From: Ignavibacteria bacterium | GTDB lineage: Bacteria; Bacteroidota; Ignavibacteria; Ignavibacteriales; Melioribacteraceae | Assembly (NCBI GenBank): GCA_003233295.1 | Contig: QILJ01000546.1 | Span: 1-5,591, forward strand | DNA: 5,591 nucleotides | Direction of reading: 5' to 3' | Made by a program: the position numbers and the translations under genes | Notes under the pieces: generated by a model | Seen by the model: only the letters and a program-made list of their open reading frames with translations | Told to the model about the DNA's origin: nothing | The model's database searches: none | Part shown: positions 1 through 5,286 of the stretch, one piece after another | Numbering within the stretch: position 1 is the stretch's first letter | How the letters are laid out: every line of letters begins with the position of its first letter

Positions 1-150
1 TTCACCATAGTTTAATGCCGGAGAAGTACCTGAACGAATTAATTGTCCCGATAAATGATTCCCCGCTTTAGTATTTGGCATTTCATCACAAATCTCAATA
101 ATTAAAACTGCAAAATCAATTAACCTATTTTCTAGTTCTTCACTATTCAT
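1..150 (-). CDS. Four-helix-bundle protein (S23/IVP type), N-terminal part, cut by window edge
   Basis: Only the first 50 residues are visible; the reading frame is open to base 1 and continues outside. The protein starts MNSEELENRL and contains GQLIRSGTSPALNYGE, which matches the conserved core of the small four-helix-bundle family related to the protein encoded in 23S rRNA intervening sequences (family pattern: QLxRSGTSxxxNYxEA). Family members are usually about 120 residues and form homopentamers; their cellular role is unsettled. The ATG at 148-150 is preceded by AGAGG at a suitable distance (about 153-158), which supports this start. It lies downstream of, and in the same direction as, the aldehyde dehydrogenase gene, separated by 118 bases that hold a large palindrome. 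Nothing in the sequence ties it functionally to the microcompartment; it may be a passenger gene. Confidence 0.88.
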   Translation of the reverse strand, partial: MNSEELENRLIDFAVLIIEICDEMPNTKAGNHLSGQLIRSGTSPALNYGE

Positions 151-177
151 TTTTTGCCTCTTTTAATAATAAATCAA

Positions 178-259
178 ATCAGCAATCACTGATCAAGAAT
201 CTTCTATCGGCAATCTTTTTTGATTTACGATTGAAGATTTGCGATTACTGATTGCAGAT
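178..259. repeat. Large imperfect palindrome (38-bp arms, 6-base loop)
   Basis: Arms 178-215 and 222-259 pair without gaps around a six-T loop (216-221). About 29 of 38 positions are Watson-Crick pairs. Mismatches are at 181/256, 189/248, 195/242, 196/241, 205/232, 210/227 and 211/226, with G-T pairs at 191/246 and 197/240. Each arm is built from a recurring AATC/GATT unit every 6-9 bases. The palindrome begins nine bases after the aldehyde dehydrogenase stop codon and ends 27 bases before the four-helix-bundle start codon. In the minus-strand transcript it would form a long hairpin. No clear T-tract follows it in that direction, so a classical intrinsic terminator is not well supported. It could instead limit read-through, stabilise the mRNA end, or be the end of an inserted element. 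Confidence 0.8.
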
Positions 260-268
260 CTTTCGTAC

Positions 269-1690
269 TTAAACAAATCTCAACGATCCATGAGTCATGA
301 TTCTTCTTTTTCTTGCAAAGTCCAGTGGAGTGCAGATTCCTTCTCCAGTAGGCGTTGCAATAGTATGAGAAAAATCACCCAAATCACCGCCGTCTCCACG
401 CAGAGTACCTCCATTTATTGTATGAACATCACAATCCAGCACTCTTGTGTAATATGTCGCACGTTCCATATCTCTCGTAAAAATACTTGCTGTATGTTTG
501 AAGCCATGCTCAGCTTTTAACGATGCTGCTACTCCTTCTTCAAAATTTCTAACTTTCACTACCGGAATGCATGGCGCCATTTGTTCAGCGATCACAAAAG
601 GATGATCTTTATCCGTTTCACCAAACAATAACGGAACGCTGTCAGAAAGATTCATTCCCAGCGCTCTGGCTAATACATTTGCATTCCGTCCTACAAAATC
701 TCGATTGATCAACCAATACTTTCCATCTTTATCCAATGCTTTCTCAGCGAGCTGGTCCATTTGTTCTCTTGAAAGTCTAACGTTCCCGGCTCTTTCCATC
801 TCATGCATAAATGCTTCAAATACCGATTCAACAATAAATATTTCCTTCTCTGCAATACAGAGAATATTATTATCATAACTCGCGCTTTGTGTAATTTCAT
901 CTGCCGCTAATTTCAGATCGGCGGTTTCGTCAATTAACACGGGAGGATTCCCCGGACCGGCAGCAATCACTTTCTTAGGATATTTCATTGCCATATCAAC
1001 CATGAACGGTCCGCCTGTTACAGATAGCAACTCAACGTGCTTATGTTCAAACAAAGTCTTAGCAGTATCCAGAGTCGGTTCTTTTACACATGTGACTAAG
1101 TTTTCAGGCGCTCCGGCTTTAACCATATACTGATTTGCCAATTGAATCACTTTTGCATTAACTGCTTTTGCTGAGGGATGAGGATTAAACGCAATTGTAT
1201 TTCCCGCAGCAAGCTGAATGATAATATTGTTGATCATCGTTGGACCGGGATGCGTACTCGGTGTAATATTCCCGATGACGCCAAAAGGAGCATATTCATC
1301 AATTGCCAACCCGTTTTTCCCGGACCACGCTTTCGGCTCAAGATATTCTACACCCGGACTATTTTTAGAAGCATTAATGAACTTTGCAATTTTATGTTCA
1401 ACTCGACCCATTTTGGTTTCTTCAACTGTCATTCTAGCAAGTTCGTCTTTATGGTCAATTGCCATCTGTCTAACCGCGTCGATGAAATTCTTTCTACATT
1501 GTTTGCTTCTTTCCTTGTATACAATAAAGGCTTCATGAGCAGCTTCAATAGCATCGTTCATGTCATCAAAGACACCCCAATCTCCGTTCTTGATTTTTGC
1601 AACCGGTGTTCCAGATGAACCGATCTTTTCAGCAACATTCTGAACGACTTTCTTTACAATTTCCTGTAATTCATTCTCAGAAATATTCAC
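269..1690 (-). CDS. CoA-acylating aldehyde dehydrogenase of a bacterial microcompartment (EutE/PduP family)
   Basis: This is a 473-residue enzyme of the EutE/PduP family, expected to oxidise an aldehyde with NAD+ and CoA to acyl-CoA inside the compartment lumen. The catalytic cysteine is Cys278 in NNILCIAEK (274-282). Other family signatures visible are TPSTHPGP (143-150), NPHPSAK (169-175), SVTGGP (223-228), GPGNPP (245-250), and a C-terminal TPTGEG followed by an Arg-rich segment. Length matches the family (about 465 residues). Residues 1-24 form a predicted amphipathic helix (pattern MNISxxELxxIVKKVVxxV) followed by a short Ser/Gly/Pro linker, which is the classic N-terminal encapsulation peptide. 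The start is GTG (1688-1690): an in-frame TAG lies just upstream, and AAGGA overlaps the stop codon of the preceding shell gene. It is the last clear compartment gene in the visible operon. The aldehyde it uses (acetaldehyde, propionaldehyde, lactaldehyde-derived) cannot be told from sequence alone. Confidence 0.95.
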   Translation of the reverse strand: MNISENELQEIVKKVVQNVAEKIGSSGTPVAKIKNGDWGVFDDMNDAIEAAHEAFIVYKERSKQCRKNFIDAVRQMAIDHKDELARMTVEETKMGRVEHKIAKFINASKNSPGVEYLEPKAWSGKNGLAIDEYAPFGVIGNITPSTHPGPTMINNIIIQLAAGNTIAFNPHPSAKAVNAKVIQLANQYMVKAGAPENLVTCVKEPTLDTAKTLFEHKHVELLSVTGGPFMVDMAMKYPKKVIAAGPGNPPVLIDETADLKLAADEITQSASYDNNILCIAEKEIFIVESVFEAFMHEMERAGNVRLSREQMDQLAEKALDKDGKYWLINRDFVGRNANVLARALGMNLSDSVPLLFGETDKDHPFVIAEQMAPCIPVVKVRNFEEGVAASLKAEHGFKHTASIFTRDMERATYYTRVLDCDVHTINGGTLRGDGGDLGDFSHTIATPTGEGICTPLDFARKRRIMTHGSLRFV

Positions 1691-1705
1691 AGTTTTCTAA
1701 CGTCC

Positions 1706-1999
1706 TTATTTTTTATTTTTCCTCATCGGTTCAATCGGCATCTTTTTACTTAACTTATCTGCCGGTCTTGGAATAATAACTTGTGCTTCCACGTTACCAA
1801 TTCTTGAAGCTGCTTGAACTCCCGCATCAACTGCAGCTTTAACGGCAGCCACATCACCGCGGATAATAACATTAACTTTTCCGCCGCCAACTTTTAACCA
1901 TTTGCCTAAAGTAACATTCGCCGATTTAACAGCCGCATCGGCTGCCTGCATTGCAGGGGTAAAACCTAATGTTTCAATAACTCCTAGTGCATCATACAT
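1706..1999 (-). CDS. BMC-domain hexameric shell protein (BMC-H), lysine-pore type with basic tail
   Basis: A 97-residue single BMC domain (Pfam 00936 type) that forms hexameric tiles of the shell facets. Hallmarks are DALGVIET at the start (3-10), the AADAAVKSANV helix (19-29), the pore loop KVGGGKV (36-42), RGDVAAVKAAVDAG (47-60) and the closing strand VIIPRP (74-79). After the domain comes a basic tail (81-97, rich in Lys, Met and Pro) of unknown use. The pore loop carries Lys41 just after the glycines, so the pore rim may be positively charged. The ATG at 1997-1999 has a strong AGGAGT site in the 12-base gap after the neighbouring shell gene. It is a paralogue of the 2012-2290 protein, and the two probably co-assemble in one shell. 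Confidence 0.96.
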   Translation of the reverse strand: MYDALGVIETLGFTPAMQAADAAVKSANVTLGKWLKVGGGKVNVIIRGDVAAVKAAVDAGVQAASRIGNVEAQVIIPRPADKLSKKMPIEPMRKNKK

Positions 2000-2011
2000 A
2001 ATATTTTACTC

Positions 2012-2290
2012 CTATTTTTTTTCACCCATTTGCTCAAAAACTTCTTCGTGAGCCGATGGTATAATGTTTGTACAAACCAATTCGCCTACTCTTGCCGCTG
2101 CATCCGCTCCCGCTTCAACCGAGGCTTTTACTGCGCCGACTTCACCGCGTACCAACGCTGTTACATACCCACCTCCTATCTCAACTCGTTTGACAAAATC
2201 AACGTTTGCGGTTTTGAGCATTGCGTCAATCGCCATTACCGTCCCGGTGTTTCCGCGAGTTTCAACAAATCCTAATGCTGCTCCAGCCAT
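2012..2290 (-). CDS. BMC-domain hexameric shell protein (BMC-H), PduA/EutM-like
   Basis: A 92-residue single BMC domain. It shows ALGFVETRG (5-13), AIDAMLKTANV (20-30), the pore loop EIGGGYV (37-43), VRGEVGAVKASVEAG (47-61) and the terminal strand NIIPSAH (75-81), with a short acidic end. This is the standard layout of facet hexamers through which substrates and products pass. The pore loop has Tyr42 where the sister shell protein has Lys41, so the two tiles should differ in pore chemistry. The ATG at 2288-2290 is preceded by AAGGAGT, one of the strongest ribosome binding sites in the window, which fits a protein needed in many copies. It lies 12 bases after the 97-residue unknown gene and 12 bases before the next shell gene, clearly in one operon. 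Confidence 0.96.
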   Translation of the reverse strand: MAGAALGFVETRGNTGTVMAIDAMLKTANVDFVKRVEIGGGYVTALVRGEVGAVKASVEAGADAAARVGELVCTNIIPSAHEEVFEQMGEKK

Positions 2291-2302
2291 GATTAACTCC
2301 TT

Positions 2303-2596
2303 TTATTTTTTAGTTATTATAATTTTTCTTTTTCTTATCAGATCTTGTGCGCTTGGTGTTATAATTGTTTTTAACGGAACCTCTATCTCTGAAACTTCCG
2401 AGTTCAACTCAAGTATACGCTCTTCAGTTAATAACGGGGTTTTATATTCCGATAAATCAAATTTTACCTTTTGCTTATTCATATCCGCTGCGGAAACATT
2501 ATTTGAATTTCCACTAACTTGAATTCCTCTTCTGCTCAACTCTGTAATTACTTCTTTTACTACTAAGGATATTATTTCTTCGAGTGATATTTTCAC
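2303..2596 (-). CDS. Uncharacterised microcompartment-associated protein with targeting-like helix and EutT-N-like motif
   Basis: A 97-residue protein with no recognised full-length family. Residues 1-24 (MKISLEEIISLVVKEVITEL then SRRG) form an amphipathic helix very like the encapsulation peptide of the aldehyde dehydrogenase encoded downstream. Residues 26-50 are a polar Ser/Asn-rich linker. Residues 55-97 read LLTEERILEL, then IEVPLKTIITPSAQDLIRKR and a short basic end. This resembles, from memory, the first 45 or so residues of the ethanolamine cobalamin adenosyltransferase EutT (FITEAWLR, then RLTPSARELLESR), and its IITP core also recalls EutQ. The metal-binding and catalytic parts of EutT are absent. 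The start is GTG (2594-2596) with AGGA about ten bases upstream, two bases after the EutN-type gene stop. It is probably lumenal cargo or an adaptor; a catalytic role is not supported. Confidence 0.85.
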   Translation of the reverse strand: MKISLEEIISLVVKEVITELSRRGIQVSGNSNNVSAADMNKQKVKFDLSEYKTPLLTEERILELNSEVSEIEVPLKTIITPSAQDLIRKRKIIITKK

Positions 2597-2598
2597 TT

Positions 2599-2904
2599 TT
2601 ATGTTCCTATCCTATTTTTCTTATGATATAATGTTTCACCGATTGAAGAAATTGAATCAACAATTCCAACAATTGTATTGTCGGTGCATACGTCAACGGT
2701 TTTACTTGTCATTCTTGCCGAAGATGATGAACAAAGCAAAACAACATCTCCAGTTCCGGCGCTGACCGTATCGGTGCATACAACCGTTTTTCCGGTTAAC
2801 TTCATCTCTTCATTCATATAGTTTATTACCAGAAGTTTAAGCCCATCTAAATTGGGTTCCTTCCTTACCGCAACAACCGTTCCTATGACTTTTCCTAACT
2901 GCAT
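2599..2904 (-). CDS. BMC vertex protein, EutN/CcmL family (BMC-P)
   Basis: A 101-residue pentameric vertex protein that caps the corners of the microcompartment shell. Family features are the start MQLGKVIGTVVAVRKEPNLD (1-20), GLKLLVI (21-27), the TDTVSAGTGDVVLLCSSSSAR segment (44-64), where the usual form is DxVGAGxGDxVLxxxGSSAR, and the closing IVGIVDSI (78-85). The normal glycine before SSAR is serine here and the first glycine of VGAG is serine, small changes that should not alter the fold. The ATG at 2902-2904 has only a weak AAAGAA-like ribosome binding site, in line with the few vertex copies needed per shell. It is 29 bases downstream of the DeoR gene and two bases upstream of the 97-residue unknown gene, so it is the first structural gene of the operon. 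Confidence 0.95.
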   Translation of the reverse strand: MQLGKVIGTVVAVRKEPNLDGLKLLVINYMNEEMKLTGKTVVCTDTVSAGTGDVVLLCSSSSARMTSKTVDVCTDNTIVGIVDSISSIGETLYHKKNRIGT

Positions 2905-2933
2905 TTATATTCTTTTTATCATATAATAAACTA

Positions 2934-3704
2934 TCACTCAACTACGTGAACATCAATTCCTAACGACTTGATCTCTTTAATAATATTCTTTGGAGCGTTT
3001 ACATCCGTAATAATTTTTGAAACGTTTTTAATATCGGAATACGATGCAAGACCATTCTGTATGAACTTACTTCCATCAACTAGAATGATTACTTCCTTTG
3101 CCTTTTTGATTATCATTTTCTTTAATTCAATTTCGAGCAGATGCGAATCCATTAAACCTTTTTCGATCGAAACCCCACCCGCACCAAGAAATGCCTTTTG
3201 AATATTCAGATTTTCAAAGAATTCGCTTGTGGGTAAACCGGTAATTGAACCGGATATACTTCTTAAGTAGCCGCTCGGCATAAGCACATTAATATTTTGA
3301 CAACTCATCAATTCTATTGCAGTCCATATCCCGGTTGGTATTACAGTTGTATCTCTAAGATCATTCCTATCGCGTAGCGCTTTTGCCATTGCTAAAACCG
3401 TTGTGCTTGAATCGAGCAGAATTGAATCCAGCGAATCAACAAACTGTGCCGCATATTTACCAATTTTTAGTTTACTTTCCGAATTCTGATTACGTCGTAT
3501 TTGGAATGAATGCTCTTGGCGAACCCTTTCCTCAAGCAATTGCGCTCCGCCGTGAACTCTTTGAACTTTTCCTTCTTCTGCAAGTGCAGTTAGATCTGCT
3601 CTAATTGTAACCTCTGACACAGAAAGCAATTTACTTAATTCAGCAACGCTTACATTATCTTTTTCTGCTAAGATCTCAAGTATTTTTCGGTGTCTATCAA
3701 GCAT
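2934..3704 (-). CDS. DeoR-family transcriptional regulator
   Basis: A 256-residue regulator of usual DeoR length. Residues 1-55 are the winged helix-turn-helix (RHRKILEIL at 4-12, VAELSKLLSVSEVTIRADL at 20-38, KVQRVHGGA at 46-54), the typical DeoR signature. The C-terminal sensor domain (about 75-250) carries DSSTTV (98-103), expected to hold the phosphate of a sugar-phosphate ligand, GAGG (174-177), KGLMDS (182-187) and VDGSK (209-213). The gene is first in the microcompartment operon, so it probably controls the operon and itself. Such regulators often repress until a phosphorylated intermediate binds; the actual ligand is not visible. The ATG at 3702-3704 has a poor ribosome site (AAAGAC), as is common in Bacteroidota-like genomes. 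The gene ends 29 bases before the vertex-protein gene. Confidence 0.95.
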   Translation of the reverse strand: MLDRHRKILEILAEKDNVSVAELSKLLSVSEVTIRADLTALAEEGKVQRVHGGAQLLEERVRQEHSFQIRRNQNSESKLKIGKYAAQFVDSLDSILLDSSTTVLAMAKALRDRNDLRDTTVIPTGIWTAIELMSCQNINVLMPSGYLRSISGSITGLPTSEFFENLNIQKAFLGAGGVSIEKGLMDSHLLEIELKKMIIKKAKEVIILVDGSKFIQNGLASYSDIKNVSKIITDVNAPKNIIKEIKSLGIDVHVVE

Positions 3705-3747
3705 TTTTACAGTCTTTAATTAAAAGCTAATCATAATTTAAGAAAAC

Positions 3748-3784
3748 TTACGTATTATTTCAAGTTATTTACGTTTACTTACGT
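3748..3784 (-). promoter_or_regulatory. ACGTAA direct repeats, candidate DeoR operator
   Basis: Read on the minus strand, three copies of ACGTAA lie at 3784-3779, 3774-3769 and 3753-3748. The first two sit in tandem 10-mers, ACGTAAGTAA and ACGTAAATAA; the third is 21 bases further on. Spacings of 10 and 21 bases place all copies on one face of the helix. The block lies between the likely operon promoter and the DeoR start codon, a natural place for autoregulation. DeoR-family operators are often spaced direct repeats, but binding here is inferred. Confidence 0.45.
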
Positions 3785-3827
3785 TGTTTGTTTTAATTAA
3801 ATATTTATGATAATTCTAAGATAACTA

Positions 3828-3860
3828 ATTATATACCTTTGTAAAAACGTTTACATCAAA
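3828..3860 (-). promoter_or_regulatory. Candidate promoter of the microcompartment operon
   Basis: On the minus strand TTTG (3860-3857) is followed, after 21 bases, by TATATAAT (3835-3828). The spacing suits a Bacteroidota -33/-7 promoter, but the -7 box matches only the TA and one T of TAnnTTTG; TATAAT itself looks like a general -10 box. A second possible -7 box, TATCTTAG, follows a few bases later. The spacer is filled by the TGTAAA-N4-TTTACA inverted repeat. Transcription from here would leave about 115 bases of leader before the DeoR gene. Confidence 0.35.
3840..3855. promoter_or_regulatory. Inverted repeat TGTAAA-N4-TTTACA, candidate operator
   Basis: The sequence TGTAAAAACGTTTACA has perfect six-base arms (3840-3845 and 3850-3855) around AACG, and also contains the palindrome AAACGTTT (3845-3852). 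A symmetric site with a central CG is typical of dimeric helix-turn-helix regulators, LacI-family sites being a well-known example. It sits between the two boxes of the putative minus-strand promoter and about 34 bases upstream of the plus-strand promoter, so a bound protein could affect one or both units. The protein that binds is unknown. Confidence 0.5.
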
Positions 3861-3888
3861 TTTTTCATATTATTTCAAAGAATTACTA

Positions 3889-3920
3889 TTTGTATTCAAT
3901 CTAAATAAGTAGTATCTTTG
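3889..3920 (+). promoter_or_regulatory. Bacteroidota-type promoter for the DUF438 gene
   Basis: TTTG at 3889-3892 and TATCTTTG at 3913-3920 are separated by 20 bases. This matches the Bacteroidota housekeeping promoter pattern (TTTG, 19-21 bases, TAnnTTTG) at every defined position. Transcription would begin near 3926-3928, giving a leader of roughly 125 bases before the ATG at 4053. Confidence 0.65.
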
Positions 3921-3990
3921 AATCAGATATAATATTCTTTTTAACGAATCTCCCTGCAGCAAGCAGATGGGGTAATTTAATAATATATTC

Positions 3991-4038
3991 GCCGCAAGCG
4001 GTGGGAAATCAATTCCTTGTCCGCCTTTGGCGGATCAA
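3991..4038 (+). repeat. GC-rich hairpin cluster in the 5' leader
   Basis: Three short hairpins follow each other: GCCGC-AA-GCGGT (3991-4002), GGAA-ATCAA-TTCC (4004-4016), and TCCGCC-TTT-GGCGGA (4020-4034). The last can be extended by TTG (4017-4019) with CAA (4036-4038) around one bulged base. The block is much richer in G and C than the surrounding AT-rich leader and ends 14 bases before the start codon. It resembles the small CCGCC/GGCGG palindromes scattered between genes in many Bacteroidota-like genomes, although copy number cannot be seen here. It may be a dispersed repeat or may affect translation. Confidence 0.6.
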
Positions 4039-4052
4039 AATACAGGTTTGAA

Positions 4053-5285
4053 ATGAGTGAATTTATTAATAATAGTCGTAAAAGAGTCGATGAGTTAAAA
4101 TCCTTGATTCTCGGACTACATGAAGGTAAAACAGCAGAGGAAACCAGAGAAAAGTTGGTTGAGATGATGGGCAGTGTTCCCTACAGTGAAGTTGTCCAGG
4201 CTGAAGAGGAATTAATAGACGAAGGACTTGACCGTGAAGAAGTTCTGAAGCTTTGTGATCTGCACACAGATGCGCTTAACGGAGCTATTGATACATCAAT
4301 GGCAAAAGATATTCCCGAAGGACATCCGCTTTATGTTTTAACAAAAGAGAACGAAGCATTGCATAAACATATAGATAAGATCAAACACCTTCAGTATTCT
4401 GTTGAAAACGGAGAAAAGGAGAAGAGTGATCCAAAGTTGATTTTTCAACTCCATTCACTTTTCAATGAATTGATGGATGTAGAAAAACATTATCTTAAGT
4501 TAGAGAATTTGCTGTTCCCTTTTCTTGAAAAGTATGAGATCACAGGACCGCCGATGGTAATGTGGGGTAAGCATGACGAAACAAGAGCTTTCCTTAAATC
4601 TTCGTTACAGTTACTTACAGAAAATAAAAATGCAACAAATGAAGAACTTTCCGGTTTTTTTGAATTGATATTCAACCCTACGCTTAAATCTATCTTGGAT
4701 ATGATACACAAGGAGGAAGAAATACTTTTCCCAATGTCAATGGACACATTAACAGAAATTGACTGGTATGAAATCCAGCAGCAGAGCGGTGAAATAGGTT
4801 ATTGCTTGTATGTACCTGATAAGGAATGGAGACCTGACGCTGCAGAAAGTGAACTTGAAAAAGTTAAAACCAGTGATAAAATAAAATTATCAACTGGCTC
4901 GTTTACCCCGGAAGAACTTGAGGGATTTTTAAACTCACTTCCTGTTGATTTTACATTTGTTGATAAAAATGATAAAGTGAAATACTTTTCAGAAGGGATT
5001 GACCGCGTCTTCCCGCGAAGTAAAGCAATTTTAGGTAGATTAGTGCAGTATTGTCATCCGCCGTCAAGCGTTCATATTGTTGACCAGATATTGAATGATT
5101 TCAAATCCGGGACACAGGATAAAGCTAAATTCTGGATCCAATTGGGTGATAAATTTGTTCATATTGCTTACTTTGCAGTAAGAGATAAGAATGGCGAATA
5201 TATAGGTACGGTTGAGATGAGTCACGATATAAGTGAATACAGAGCGCTAGAAGGTGAAAGAAGAATTTTAAATTACGAGGATTAA
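4053..5285 (+). CDS. DUF438-hemerythrin-PAS domain protein
   Basis: A soluble 410-residue protein with three parts. Residues 8-80 are a DUF438 domain (RVDELKSLILGLHEGK at 11-26). Residues 88-235 are a hemerythrin-like HHE helical bundle with candidate diiron ligands in HPL (91), HKH (104-106), EKHYLKLE (144-151), KHDE (173-176) and HKEEE (219-223). Residues 285-395 are a PAS domain (FVDKNDKVKYFSEG, CHPP at 334-337, WIQLGDKFVH, GTVEMSHDISE). The family is thought to sense or handle oxygen, nitric oxide or iron, without an attached kinase or other output domain. The chosen start is the ATG at 4053 with ACAGG six bases upstream. The frame can be extended 12 codons to a TTG at 4017, but that lies inside a hairpin and adds no family sequence. 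The next gene follows after one base. Confidence 0.92.
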   Translation: MSEFINNSRKRVDELKSLILGLHEGKTAEETREKLVEMMGSVPYSEVVQAEEELIDEGLDREEVLKLCDLHTDALNGAIDTSMAKDIPEGHPLYVLTKENEALHKHIDKIKHLQYSVENGEKEKSDPKLIFQLHSLFNELMDVEKHYLKLENLLFPFLEKYEITGPPMVMWGKHDETRAFLKSSLQLLTENKNATNEELSGFFELIFNPTLKSILDMIHKEEEILFPMSMDTLTEIDWYEIQQQSGEIGYCLYVPDKEWRPDAAESELEKVKTSDKIKLSTGSFTPEELEGFLNSLPVDFTFVDKNDKVKYFSEGIDRVFPRSKAILGRLVQYCHPPSSVHIVDQILNDFKSGTQDKAKFWIQLGDKFVHIAYFAVRDKNGEYIGTVEMSHDISEYRALEGERRILNYED

Positions 5286-5286
5286 T

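Noticed and set aside
178..259. Classical intrinsic terminator of the compartment operon
   Set aside because: The hairpin is very long, interrupted by mismatches and not followed by a T-tract in the minus-strand direction, so it is recorded as a palindromic repeat instead.
1178..1618. Plus-strand open frames opposite the aldehyde dehydrogenase
   Set aside because: They lie wholly antisense to a well-conserved enzyme, show no domain or family features, and have no convincing ribosome site.
2064..2522. Plus-strand open frame across the shell and 97-residue genes
   Set aside because: It is antisense to two supported genes and its Ser/Thr/Pro/Phe-rich composition mirrors the opposite-strand codons.
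2905..2933. Terminator or attenuator between the DeoR and vertex-protein genes
   Set aside because: Only a weak AU-only TTTAT/ATAAA pairing is present, without a GC stem; the 29-base gap fits a simple operon junction.
3834..3841. TACCTTTG on the plus strand as a second Bacteroidota -7 box
   Set aside because: No TTTG or TTG occurs 19-21 bases upstream, whereas the box at 3913-3920 has one; the match is probably by chance and overlaps the inverted repeat.
4017..4052. Twelve-codon N-terminal extension of the DUF438 protein from a TTG codon
   Set aside because: The TTG is part of a hairpin stem, has no ribosome binding site, and the residues encoded have no family character; the ATG at 4053 has ACAGG at the right distance.
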